A stretch of 64,000 bases of DNA from Candidatus Dormiibacterota bacterium (lineage in GTDB: Bacteria; Chloroflexota; Dormibacteria; Aeolococcales; Aeolococcaceae): the NCBI GenBank assembly GCA_003162415.1, contig PMOL01000004.1, forward strand, positions 202,474 to 266,473, given 5' to 3'. The notes beneath the pieces are model-generated. The model had not been told where the DNA came from and searched no databases. It saw nothing but the letters and a program-made list of their open reading frames with translations. Shown here piece after piece: positions 9,007-16,994 of the stretch. Numbering within the stretch: the stretch's first letter is position 1; each line of letters starts with the position of its first letter. The position numbers and the translations under genes were made by a program.

Positions 9007-9563
9007 GCGATTCCTCCATCTGTCGTCGTACGCAACAGCGCCGTGTACGGGCGCCCACCGAGCGCGGCCGATCCCCCGAGTGCGCTCAACTCGATCAGAA
9101 AAGCGAAGCCCACGGTATCTCCGCCCAGGCGGTCCACGAGCGCGGCAGCCGCTCCGGCGGTGCCGCCGGTCGCGAGCAGATCGTCCACGATCAGCACACG
9201 CTGGCCCGGCTCGATCGCGTCCGAGTGCATCTCGATGACCGCTTCGCCGTACTCGAGGGTGTAGGCCTGCGAAATCCGCGTCGACGGAAGCCGACCCTCC
9301 TTGCGGACCAGGGCGAAACCCGCGCCGAGGCGGTCGGCGACGGCGCCACCGAGGATGAAACCCCGCGACTCGATACCGGCAACGACGTCGACGTTCTGGT
9401 CGACGTAGGGTTCGGTGAGCGCGGTGACCGCCTCATGGAACGCGGGGCCGTCGCCGAGCAACCGGCTGATGTCCTTGAAGACGATTCCGGGCCGGGGGAA
9501 ATCGGGCACATCGCGGATCAGTGAGCGCAGCCGTTCCACCACGTCCCGCTCTTGAATCGTCAC
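9003..9563 (-). CDS. apt: Adenine phosphoribosyltransferase
   Basis: Makes AMP from adenine and PRPP. 186 residues from the GTG at 9563, normal for Apt. Seen: the PRPP-binding signature [14 protein letters not shown] (123-136), the N-terminal [11 protein letters not shown] typical of Apt, and ESRGFILGG. An upstream in-frame start at 9635 would add 24 residues and overlap the divergent glycosyltransferase. TAGACT 7 bases before the GTG at 9563 argues for the shorter form. First gene of apt-ahcY-M16. Confidence 0.94.
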   Translation of the reverse strand: MTIQERDVVERLRSLIRDVPDFPRPGIVFKDISRLLGDGPAFHEAVTALTEPYVDQNVDVVAGIESRGFILGGAVADRLGAGFALVRKEGRLPSTRISQAYTLEYGEAVIEMHSDAIEPGQRVLIVDDLLATGGTAGAAAALVDRLGGDTVGFAFLIELSALGGSAALGGRPYTALLRTTTDGGIA

Positions 9564-9570
9564 CGGAGCC

Positions 9571-9576
9571 AGTCTA
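9571..9576 (-). promoter_or_regulatory. -10 box of apt operon (leaderless)
   Basis: TAGACT on the minus strand, 7 bases before the GTG at 9563. The same hexamer recurs at the same spacing before meaB. Confidence 0.6.
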
Positions 9577-9621
9577 TCCGACAGACTCTGTGGCCGTGCC
9601 CTCCCCAACGAGCCCTCCCCG

Positions 9622-10740
9622 ATGAGGGTCGTCATGGATGGGCGGCCGCTCCAGGGAGCGTCCTCGGTTCGCGGGATCGGTAGCTACGAGCGGGGCCTGC
9701 TGGCGGGGTTCGCCCAGCTGGATCACCCGCCCCAGGTCAGCCTGCTGCTCTCCGCCCACCAGGAACCGCCCGCCGAGGTTTCCATCGCGCTGCGGCCGTC
9801 GACGCGCCGGATCCCGGTGATCCATCCCACGCTCCAGCCGATCGCGGACATCGCTTTCGTGGCGAGTGCACTTCGCGGCTCCAAGGCCGATCTCTATCAC
9901 GCCATCGAGTTCGGACAGCCGTTTCGGACGCGACTCCCGGTGGTGGTCACGGTCCACGACCTGATCCCGTTTGTGATGCCGCGCGACTATCCGTGGGTCC
10001 GTCGGGCGCGAGTGCCGGGATTGCACCTGATCCGCCGAGCCGATGCGGTGATCGCCGTTTCGGACTCGACCCGTCGTGATGTGCTCCGCTTCACGAGGAC
10101 GGATCCGCGGCGGATCACGGTGATCCCGGAGGGGATCTCGCCCGTGTTCCGACCCGCCTCGGCCGATGCGGTGCAGCGGCTTCGCGCACAGCTGCGGCTG
10201 GACCGGCCGTTCCTGCTCGCGGTCGGCACCTTCGACCCTCGCAAGCGCATCGCGCTCCTCGCCGACGTGGTCAGCCGCGTTCGCCAGGACCACGATGTCG
10301 CCCTGGTCATCGCCGGCGATCAGGGGACCTTCACGCAAGTGGTGACCGACCAGCTGGCTCGGGCCGGTCTCGCCGAGCACGCTCGCGTCATCGGCCACGT
10401 GACCACCGACGACCTCGTTGCCCTGTACACCGCCGCGGAGCTCTTCGTCTTCACCTCCGCGTATGAGGGCTTCGGACTGCCGCCGCTGGAAGCGATGGCG
10501 TGCGGCACACCCGCGGTCGTCTTCGACAATTCATCGCTTCCCGAGGTGAGCGGTCCCGCCGCGAGCATGGTGCCTGACGGTGATACAGGTGCCATGGCAG
10601 CGGCGATCACCCGCCTCCTGAGCGACCCGGCGGAGCGCGAACGACGGCAATCCCAGGGTCTCGCGTGGTCAGCTACCTTCACGTGGCGCCGCGCCGCGGA
10701 GATGACGGGCGACGTCTATCGCAGCGCAGTCGAGCGCTGA
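9622..10740 (+). CDS. Family 4 glycosyltransferase (GT-B fold)
   Basis: 372 residues. The N-terminus MRVVMDGRPL is the first beta strand of a GT-B fold. The C-terminal half has the retaining-GT signature EGFGLPPLEAMACG with the EX7E pair at Glu282 and Glu290, followed by GTPAVVFDNSSLPEV. It transfers a hexose from a nucleotide donor, most likely to a glycolipid or exopolysaccharide. It stands alone, divergent from apt and convergent to the membrane GT2. A second ATG 12 bases inside is less likely because it would cut the first strand. Confidence 0.9.
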   Translation: MRVVMDGRPLQGASSVRGIGSYERGLLAGFAQLDHPPQVSLLLSAHQEPPAEVSIALRPSTRRIPVIHPTLQPIADIAFVASALRGSKADLYHAIEFGQPFRTRLPVVVTVHDLIPFVMPRDYPWVRRARVPGLHLIRRADAVIAVSDSTRRDVLRFTRTDPRRITVIPEGISPVFRPASADAVQRLRAQLRLDRPFLLAVGTFDPRKRIALLADVVSRVRQDHDVALVIAGDQGTFTQVVTDQLARAGLAEHARVIGHVTTDDLVALYTAAELFVFTSAYEGFGLPPLEAMACGTPAVVFDNSSLPEVSGPAASMVPDGDTGAMAAAITRLLSDPAERERRQSQGLAWSATFTWRRAAEMTGDVYRSAVER

Positions 10741-10753
10741 CCGCGGAGAGCGG

Positions 10754-12286
10754 CTACTCCTTTTCGGTCACGTGGTACTCGAGGTACGCGCCGAACATCA
10801 GCCGGGTCTGCGCCTCGAGCGCGGGGATGACGCTCAGCGCCAATCCGACAACCGGGTAGGTGAACAGCTGGAGCTCCGCCCATCGCCGGCGCCACCATGG
10901 CCATCCTCGCGGTTTTGGGCTGATGCGATAGTCAACCTGCACGAGCAGGAGCGTGTTCAGCAGCGTGATGGTGAGAATGCTCGCGCTGAGACTTCCGAGC
11001 AGCGCTGACGTTGACGACAGGCTGTAGTCGAGGTCGATGAACGCCGGGAGCGCACCTCCGAAGAACAGCAGCAATGGGAGGGTCGCCCACGTCAGATGGT
11101 TGAAGATGAGGTTCGAATATCTCCGAGCGCGCACCCGCCTCGGAATCTCCGGGTGGAGCAGCATTCGTGAGGTCACGTAAGGGATATCGGTTGCTCCCCA
11201 TGCCCATCGCTTGATCTGGTTGTACTGCGATGCGTGGGTCGCGGCGTAGCCGCGTGCGCGCGGCGCATCGCCATACACGGGAAGGAATGCCGGCCTGGTG
11301 TTGAGCTTGCCGCCGGTGTGGAAGAACGCCTTCCAGAAGAACCGCGAGTCCTCGGGGATCACGTCGGAGTCCCAGTAGCCGACGCTTGCCAGCAGCTCGA
11401 GCGACATCGAGTACGAGGAGAACATCACGAGGCGACGCGGGTGCTGGTGCAGGAACATCTGCCACTGTGTCGCCGCGGTGGCCATCACACGCACGGCGGT
11501 GGGGACTCGCCAGATGTTGTTGAGAAAGACCGGAACGGGCTGCCAGATCGAGAGAAGCCGGTCCTTCGCCGAGCAGAACTGGAAGGTGATATATGCGAAA
11601 TACTGCGGATGCAGCCGGAAATCGGAGTCGAGGTCGGTCACCATGGTGCGCGCCGGGTCGAGACCGAGTTCGTCGCAGGCCGCCTTGAGGACGGGGCCTC
11701 CATACGCCATCGCCGCCGATTTGCCGACCACGATGCCGGGCAGCAGCGGATCTTTGATGTGCAGGAACAATCGAAACGAGGCGGCGAACTCCTCGCGCAG
11801 CCGGGTCACGTTCTCGATGCCGCCCAGGTCGGTCTCGCGGGTGATGATCGCGCAGACGCGGAGGTGTTCCGGGTAGTTCTGCGCGACCAGGGCCGCCACG
11901 GTTGCGCGGAGGACGTCATACGACTCCGTGTAGGTTGGGATGAGCGCGCACTGCACAACCTCCGATGGAGCCGGCGCTCCCTGGGGCAGCGACGCCTCGA
12001 GCTGCTGGCAGCGCTGCCACCAGTCGATGACCTCGGTCGCCTTGAGCGCCTTGAGCGTCTGACGCACGCCTCGGACGGTCACCGTCGTCCGCACCAGCCA
12101 GTAGGCATCGAGCAGCACCGCGCCGAGGCCGAGGATCCAGAGCATCCCGGGGTCGTTCAGCCTGATTGCGAACGCCGCAACCACCGGGACGAGCAGCGCG
12201 AACCACGTGAGCGCGCCCGGGAGGATTTCAAGGAGCCGCTGCTGGGTATGTTGCGACAGCGGGATCGCCGTGGATCGCGCGATCAT
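10754..12286 (-). CDS. Membrane-embedded family 2 glycosyltransferase
   Basis: 510 residues: two N-terminal membrane segments (about 21-65), a cytoplasmic GT-A domain and further membrane segments near the C-terminus (about 385-500). Catalytic signatures are DLDSD (218-222), ED (312-313, in PEDSRFF) and QIKRW (357-361), which match the D, DxD, ED, Q/RxxRW pattern of processive membrane synthases. The product could be a beta-glycan or a glycolipid head group. The frame extends upstream, but the ATG at 12286 lies 8 bases after TAGACT and is taken as the start. It is divergent from the H1-like gene. Confidence 0.87.
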   Translation of the reverse strand: MIARSTAIPLSQHTQQRLLEILPGALTWFALLVPVVAAFAIRLNDPGMLWILGLGAVLLDAYWLVRTTVTVRGVRQTLKALKATEVIDWWQRCQQLEASLPQGAPAPSEVVQCALIPTYTESYDVLRATVAALVAQNYPEHLRVCAIITRETDLGGIENVTRLREEFAASFRLFLHIKDPLLPGIVVGKSAAMAYGGPVLKAACDELGLDPARTMVTDLDSDFRLHPQYFAYITFQFCSAKDRLLSIWQPVPVFLNNIWRVPTAVRVMATAATQWQMFLHQHPRRLVMFSSYSMSLELLASVGYWDSDVIPEDSRFFWKAFFHTGGKLNTRPAFLPVYGDAPRARGYAATHASQYNQIKRWAWGATDIPYVTSRMLLHPEIPRRVRARRYSNLIFNHLTWATLPLLLFFGGALPAFIDLDYSLSSTSALLGSLSASILTITLLNTLLLVQVDYRISPKPRGWPWWRRRWAELQLFTYPVVGLALSVIPALEAQTRLMFGAYLEYHVTEKE

Positions 12287-12294
12287 CTGCACCC

Positions 12295-12300
12295 AGTCTA
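12295..12300 (-). promoter_or_regulatory. -10 box of the membrane GT2 (leaderless)
   Basis: TAGACT on the minus strand, 8 bases before the ATG at 12286. Confidence 0.5.
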
Positions 12301-12324
12301 CCGATCCATCACATACGAGCCTGA

Positions 12325-13611
12325 ATGCCCCAAAAACCCAGCGACCCCACCGTCGACACCGACTCGGACGAAGCAGAGACGCCGGCAGCCGAGGTGCTCG
12401 AGGTCGTCGAGGATGACGATGAGGACGACGCCGACGACATCGCGATCGAGATCGGCGTGGTCGCCGAGGTCGACGACGATGACGACGATGAGGAGGAGGT
12501 CGTCGTGGTCGCAGCGCCCGTCGTGGTCGCGCCCGCTCCGCGTCCTTCGCCGACACCCGGCCGACCGCCCGGGGCGCGCGAGGAGCCGCCGCCACCCTTC
12601 GGGGTCGGTGAGCACGTGATCCTCACGTCGAACACACGGCCCCGCACCGGCAGCCCGATCGGCGACTACCCGGTCGGATCGACCGGCATCGTCGAGACGG
12701 TCCTGAGCCAGACCGCGATCGTCCGGTTCGACCGCCACTCGGAAACCAAGGAGGTGGTCGCCTTCACGTGCCTGGAGACCGCCGAGACACCGGAACGGCA
12801 CGCCGAGCTCACCCTGCTCATGGTCGAGCCCGTCCGCGTGGGCGATCGAGGGCCACGACCGGCAGCCAATGGAGCGTCGGCGCCGCCGGCGGTCGACCCC
12901 GACCCCAAGCCCGCTGAGGCGGCAGCAGCGCCACCCAAGGCAGTCCCGGCGCCGTCGCAACCAGCTACCACAGGCAAGCCGGCCGGCGCGAACGCGTCGA
13001 TGACGGCGACCGCGTCGAGGACCGCGACGGCGTCCAAGCCGGCGCAGCCCCTGAAGGTGGGACCCGCTCCGAAGACGGCCGCGGCCACGAAAGCAGTGGC
13101 GGCCAAGAGTTCGGCTCCAGCCAAGAGTTCGGTTGCAGCCAAGAGTTCGGTTGCAGCCAAGACCCCGGCAGCTGCCAAGACCGCCGCGAAGCCGAAGCCC
13201 ACCGTGAAAGCCAAGCCCGCGGCCAAAGGCACGTCCGTTGCCAAGGTGAAGCCTCCGGCCGCCGCCAAGTCAAAATCGGCGGCCAGGACCACCACGGTCA
13301 GCAAGACCGCGGCGCGATCCAAAGCTCCGGCTGCGAAGTCGTCGGCCAAATCGACCGCGAAGCCGGTGGCGAAGGCTAGGCCGGCAAAGAAACCGGTGGC
13401 CAAGGCCAAGCCGGTAGCGGCGAAGAAGCCGGTCGCCAAGCCGGTGGCGAAGGCCAAGGCCGTGCCGGCGAAGAAGCCGGTAGCCAAGCCGGTGACCAGG
13501 CCCGCTGCCAAGACAGCCGCAAAGGCGGCTCGTCCGGTGGCCGCGAAACGGCCGTCGGCACCGGCCAAGTCAGCGAAAGCAAAGTCGGCAGCAACCCGCC
13601 GGGGTCGCTGA
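12325..13611 (+). CDS. Bipolar protein: acidic N-terminus, small folded domain, histone H1-like Lys/Ala/Pro tail
   Basis: 428 residues in three zones. Residues 1-60 are strongly acidic with runs of Asp and Glu. Residues 90-175 look folded (GVGEHVILTSNTRPR and a beta-rich stretch). Residues 190-428 are low-complexity Ala/Lys/Pro, with repeats such as KKPVAKPVAKAK and a net positive charge, like AlgP, bacterial H1-like proteins and eukaryotic H1 tails. A DNA-binding, nucleoid role is likely for the tail; the acidic head is unusual and could shield it or recruit a partner. The folded core is not one I can name. Starts 38 bases from the divergent GT2. Confidence 0.75.
   Translation: MPQKPSDPTVDTDSDEAETPAAEVLEVVEDDDEDDADDIAIEIGVVAEVDDDDDDEEEVVVVAAPVVVAPAPRPSPTPGRPPGAREEPPPPFGVGEHVILTSNTRPRTGSPIGDYPVGSTGIVETVLSQTAIVRFDRHSETKEVVAFTCLETAETPERHAELTLLMVEPVRVGDRGPRPAANGASAPPAVDPDPKPAEAAAAPPKAVPAPSQPATTGKPAGANASMTATASRTATASKPAQPLKVGPAPKTAAATKAVAAKSSAPAKSSVAAKSSVAAKTPAAAKTAAKPKPTVKAKPAAKGTSVAKVKPPAAAKSKSAARTTTVSKTAARSKAPAAKSSAKSTAKPVAKARPAKKPVAKAKPVAAKKPVAKPVAKAKAVPAKKPVAKPVTRPAAKTAAKAARPVAAKRPSAPAKSAKAKSAATRRGR
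13102..13155 (+). repeat. Tandem 18-bp repeat within the H1-like gene
   Basis: Three tandem 18-base units of gccaagagttcggttgca (the first differs at three positions), then a degenerate fourth. Each unit encodes AKSSVA or a variant. The DNA-level identity suggests recent slippage expansion of the basic tail. Confidence 0.85.
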
Positions 13612-13624
13612 TCAGCCCGGCCTC

Positions 13625-14353
13625 CTACCCCGCCTGGGGTGTGGCCAAGGGCTCCGGCAGCGCGGCGTAGACCCCGCGGTACGCGGGCGGCAGGAGTTCG
13701 GCGATTCGCGATCCGATGAGATCCGCGACCGCCTGGTCGTCACGCCGATCTCCGGGAACCCGCTCCGGTAGTTTGAAGGCGGGTCCCACGCTCAGGCGGA
13801 TGGGCACGCGTTTGGGGAACTTCCGACCACGGGGGAGCGCGGCCTCGCTGCCCCAGACCCCCACGGGCAGGATCGAGGCGCCCGACCGTCGCGCGAGAAA
13901 TCCAACGCCCGCCTCAGCACGACGCATGCCGGGTGTGGACGAGCGGGTGCCCTCGAGGAAGATCAGCAGGCGACCCCGCCTGGAGAGGATGTCGAGGGCG
14001 GTTCGCAGGGCGCGCCGGTCGGCGGCACCGCGGTCGATCGGGAAGCAATTGCACCCGGCGAGGATCCAGGCGATGATCGGGTTGTTGAACAGCTCGCGCT
14101 TTGACATGCAGTAGAGAACGCCCGGTCCGAAGCCCCCGAAGATCCAGGGATCGATGTTGCTCAGGTGATTGCAGACAATCAGCAGAGGTCCCTGGGGCGG
14201 CACCTTCGACATGGCGTCGACCTGGAGCCCACGCCCGAAGAATCCGCGCAGCGACGCCCGGCAGGTCAGCGACACGGCCTTGTAGCGCCAGCTCCTGGTC
14301 CCATCGTCGCGAACCGGAAACCGCTCGGGAAACCCAGGGATTTCGTCAGTCAC
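13625..14353 (-). CDS. plsC: 1-acyl-sn-glycerol-3-phosphate acyltransferase (PlsC-like)
   Basis: Acylates lysophosphatidic acid to phosphatidic acid at the inner membrane. 242 residues with the two family motifs: NHLSNID (62-68, the NHx4D catalytic pair) and EGTRS (134-138, phosphate binding). It starts at the GTG at 14353, 7 bases after TACCAT. It converges on the H1-like gene with 13 bases between. It could also act on other acyl acceptors, as PlsC paralogues do. Confidence 0.9.
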   Translation of the reverse strand: MTDEIPGFPERFPVRDDGTRSWRYKAVSLTCRASLRGFFGRGLQVDAMSKVPPQGPLLIVCNHLSNIDPWIFGGFGPGVLYCMSKRELFNNPIIAWILAGCNCFPIDRGAADRRALRTALDILSRRGRLLIFLEGTRSSTPGMRRAEAGVGFLARRSGASILPVGVWGSEAALPRGRKFPKRVPIRLSVGPAFKLPERVPGDRRDDQAVADLIGSRIAELLPPAYRGVYAALPEPLATPQAG

Positions 14354-14360
14354 GAGCTCG

Positions 14361-14366
14361 ATGGTA
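14361..14366 (-). promoter_or_regulatory. -10 box of plsC (leaderless)
   Basis: TACCAT on the minus strand, 7 bases before the GTG at 14353. Confidence 0.55.
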
Positions 14367-14404
14367 GGGCGTGGCGCATAGGCGGCAATACAATCCTGGG
14401 TCCG

Positions 14405-14475
14405 GCCCCCTTAGCTCATCGGTAGAGCAGCCGGCTTTTAACCGGTTGAGGGAGGTTCGATTCCTCCAGGGGGCA
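14405..14475 (+). tRNA. trnK: tRNA-Lys (anticodon UUU)
   Basis: A full cloverleaf can be drawn. The acceptor stem GCCCCCT pairs with AGGGGGC (7 bp) and the discriminator is A. The D stem is GCTC/GAGC with a 7-base loop. The anticodon stem GCCGG/CCGGT (one G-U) encloses CTTTTAA with anticodon TTT. The variable loop is 4 bases, and the T arm is GGAGG/CCTCC with loop TTCGATT. The 3' CCA is not encoded. The last 38 bases are antisense to the 3' end of the ATP-grasp gene. Confidence 0.95.
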
Positions 14476-15727
14476 TCTCGCGAATGTCGACATCCAGCAG
14501 CGCCTGCGCCTCACGCAGCGCGGACTCCACGGGCTCCGGACTGTCTCCGCGGGCGAAGATGAAGCCGAGGTAGCGGTCTCCTTCCGGCAGCGGCACCACT
14601 GGCTGGCCCACGGGAATCGACAGCGTGACCCCGGTGATACCCGGAATCGACTCAGCGAGATTCGCACCACCGATACCGCGCAGGATCCCCGCGGCGCTTA
14701 TGGGCAGCATGAACACACCGCACGCCCTGTCGACCATGTGCATCGCGCCCAACTCGAGTCCACACGCCTCGCGAAGGATGACGTTCTCCAGCGACCGCGT
14801 CTCCCCGGGTGCGTCGTCGCACTCGACGCGGATGATCTGCGAGCACAGCCCGCCAATCGAGCGTGCCGCGACCTCGATGACAATCGGAACCGAGTCCGCC
14901 ATGCGGACCTCCGCGTGGACCGGGCCGTGCTGCAGTCCGAGTGCGGTGACCGCGTCGCGCGCCGCGCTGATGACCGCAACCTGCGCCGGATCATCAAGGC
15001 GCGACGGGGTCACGTATATCGTCTCCTCGAAGAATGGGCCGGCCAGCGGATCGGGCTTGTCGAAGATCGCGATGACCTCGAGAACTCCTTGGTGCACAAG
15101 GCCTTCGAGGGCCACCTCGACACCGTCCACGTAGCTTTCCACGAGCAGCGGGGAGACCGATCCATCCGCACAGATCTCGCGCAGGAGTGATGCCACGCGC
15201 ACCACGGCTGCACCTGCGGCAGTCCGGTCATCAGCGCGGATCACGCCGCGACTCGCCGCCAGATCAACCGGTTTGATGACGCACGGGAGGCCCGTGACAC
15301 TGATCGCCGAGTCGATGTCCGCAGCGCCGGCGTGAACATCGAGCGCCGCGAAACGAGGTTGCGGCAGCCCGTTCTCGGTGAGGCGTTGGCGGAGGAGCCG
15401 CTTGTCGCGCGTGGCCGCGACCGACTGCACCGGATTCCGGCTCGGCGTCCTCAGCCGTTCGGCGACAGTTGCGGCGGTGAGCACCGATCCCTCGTCGACT
15501 CCCACGACCGCGTCGACCGGCCATCGGCTCGCAAAGTCCGCGGCTCGCTCCGCCGACTCTGCGGGGCGGCGAAGATCGAGCGTCAGCACGCGTCCCTCCA
15601 TCAGCGCGGCGAGCGTCGGCGCCTCGTTTGAGGCGACCACGACCTGCAGGCCAAGCTCCTCGGCTGCATGGAGGAATGCCGTGGCGCGATATGTCTCAGT
15701 CGGCAGGATGAGCATCACCCGCGGCAT
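14438..15727 (-). CDS. ATP-grasp carboxylate-amine ligase of unknown substrate
   Basis: 429 residues. A preATP-grasp Rossmann-like start (PRVMLILPTETY), a central ATP-grasp core with PCVIKPVDLAASRGV and LLVESYVDGVEVALEG, and the metal-binding IVIEVAARSIGG. This is the architecture of carbamoyl-phosphate-synthase-like ATP-grasp ligases that join a carboxylate to an amine or thiol. No adjacent pathway gene tells the substrate. The last 12 codons (..MPPGGIEPPSTG) are antisense to the tRNA and the stop lies in the tRNA anticodon region, so that tail is probably a passenger. Start at the ATG 6 bases after TAGGCT. Confidence 0.85.
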   Translation of the reverse strand: MPRVMLILPTETYRATAFLHAAEELGLQVVVASNEAPTLAALMEGRVLTLDLRRPAESAERAADFASRWPVDAVVGVDEGSVLTAATVAERLRTPSRNPVQSVAATRDKRLLRQRLTENGLPQPRFAALDVHAGAADIDSAISVTGLPCVIKPVDLAASRGVIRADDRTAAGAAVVRVASLLREICADGSVSPLLVESYVDGVEVALEGLVHQGVLEVIAIFDKPDPLAGPFFEETIYVTPSRLDDPAQVAVISAARDAVTALGLQHGPVHAEVRMADSVPIVIEVAARSIGGLCSQIIRVECDDAPGETRSLENVILREACGLELGAMHMVDRACGVFMLPISAAGILRGIGGANLAESIPGITGVTLSIPVGQPVVPLPEGDRYLGFIFARGDSPEPVESALREAQALLDVDIREMPPGGIEPPSTG

Positions 15728-15733
15728 TGGATC

Positions 15734-15739
15734 AGCCTA
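15734..15739 (-). promoter_or_regulatory. -10 box of the ATP-grasp gene (leaderless)
   Basis: TAGGCT on the minus strand, 6 bases before the ATG at 15727. Confidence 0.55.
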
Positions 15740-15764
15740 CGCCGACGATTCCAGCCGACGTACC

Positions 15765-16361
15765 ATGGTCGTGCGCGTGAAGGAACCGACAATCTCAATC
15801 ACCGACTTCGCTTTGACCCGCATCGAGCAGGTCCGCGCCAATCGCAAACAGCCGGAAGCAGGCGTACGAATCGCCATCACAGGACGGCAGGCCGGCGCGT
15901 TCACCTATGACCTGTCGCTGGTCAACCCCGGCGACGAGCGTGACGGCGAGATGGTGGTCGAGGGACCCTCGGGAGTGCGCTTCACGATGCCGCTGGCTTC
16001 GGCGCAGTACCTCGACGGCGTCACCATCGACGCCGACCGGGCGCGCGGCGCCCTGACCGTGGACAACCCGAATCCGCTCTGGTTCGACGATCTTGCTCGC
16101 GACGTGCAGCAACTCCTGGATGACGAGATCAACCCGTCGGTTGCAAGCCACGGCGGGTACATCGACCTGCTCGACGTCAGCGACGGCGTTGCCTTCATCC
16201 ACATGGGCGGCGGTTGCCAGGGCTGCGGCATGGCCGAAGTGACTTTGGGGCAGGGCGTGCGCGTGGCGATCCTCGAGCGATTCCCTCAGATCACCGACGT
16301 CCGGGATACGACGGACCATGCCCAGGGGACGAATCCCTACTACCAGGCGGCGAAGAAATAG
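15765..16361 (+). CDS. nfuA: NfuA-type Fe-S cluster carrier
   Basis: 198 residues: a degenerate A-type (IscA-like) N-terminal domain without the cluster cysteines, then a NifU C-terminal domain with GGGCQGCGM (Cys151, Cys154), the CxxC that holds a 4Fe-4S cluster at a dimer interface. This is the NfuA layout; the protein delivers clusters to enzymes such as lipoate synthase and dehydratases. Alternative in-frame starts are the GTGs at 15771 and 15777, and a TACCAT overlapping the ATG makes the exact start uncertain. Divergent from the ATP-grasp gene. Confidence 0.9.
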   Translation: MVVRVKEPTISITDFALTRIEQVRANRKQPEAGVRIAITGRQAGAFTYDLSLVNPGDERDGEMVVEGPSGVRFTMPLASAQYLDGVTIDADRARGALTVDNPNPLWFDDLARDVQQLLDDEINPSVASHGGYIDLLDVSDGVAFIHMGGGCQGCGMAEVTLGQGVRVAILERFPQITDVRDTTDHAQGTNPYYQAAKK

Positions 16362-16368
16362 CCGTGCC

Positions 16369-16872
16369 CTACGCCTGAGCCGGTGAGCCCTCCCCAGCCG
16401 GGGTGACCCCGGTGTCGAGCCAGTAGTCGATCCAGCTCTCCCGGGTCGCGCCGAGGTGGTCGTACACAGCCTGCGCGGCCAGGTTGTCGGGTGCGGTCTG
16501 CCAGGTCATGCGAATCGCCCCGTGCCGCCGGCAGCGCTCGAGGCAGGCTGCGACCAGCTCGGAGCCGACGCCGTGCCCCCGAGACGAGGCGATGACGTAC
16601 AGGTCGTTCATGACGCCGATCCGCCCCGAGGTCGTCGTCTCCCAGATCCAGAACAGGGTGGCGAACCCGACATCCTCGCCACCGTCGGAGGCGATCAACT
16701 GCACCCCCTCGTGGGTTGGATCCGCCATCAGCGAGCGTGCCATCGTGAGTAGCGCCGAATCGGACGGCTGGACGCGGTAGAAATCGCAGTAGGCGCGCAT
16801 CAACGGGAGCAGCCGGAGCAGGCGTGCCTCGGTATCGACGATGCCAATCTCCACGCGGGCAATTTCCGGCAT
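16369..16872 (-). CDS. GNAT family N-acetyltransferase
   Basis: 167 residues with the acetyl-CoA pyrophosphate loop SRGHGVGSELV and a C-terminal NLAAQAVYDHLGA segment, both GNAT hallmarks. The substrate is not deducible. The ATG at 16872 is chosen because AGGAG lies a normal distance upstream; it is one of the few genes here with a strong Shine-Dalgarno and no -10 at leaderless spacing. It converges on nfuA with 7 bases between. Confidence 0.87.
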   Translation of the reverse strand: MPEIARVEIGIVDTEARLLRLLPLMRAYCDFYRVQPSDSALLTMARSLMADPTHEGVQLIASDGGEDVGFATLFWIWETTTSGRIGVMNDLYVIASSRGHGVGSELVAACLERCRRHGAIRMTWQTAPDNLAAQAVYDHLGATRESWIDYWLDTGVTPAGEGSPAQA

Positions 16873-16994
16873 CTCTCTCTCCTGGATTTGCGACGATTCT
16901 GGCCGGCACGCTGTCTGGCTTTTTAGCGGCCTGGGGTCATTGTCGTTCCACAGTCGCAACCGGAATTCAACACGAGATCGGCAAAGCTGCTCGG

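Noticed and set aside
11234..12619. 461-codon plus-strand frame opposite the membrane GT2
   Set aside because: The minus strand carries DLDSD, PED and QIKRW glycosyltransferase motifs.
13625..13640. ACCCC-GCCT-GGGGT hairpin at the end of plsC as a terminator for the H1-like gene
   Set aside because: Short stem, no T-run, and lies in coding sequence.
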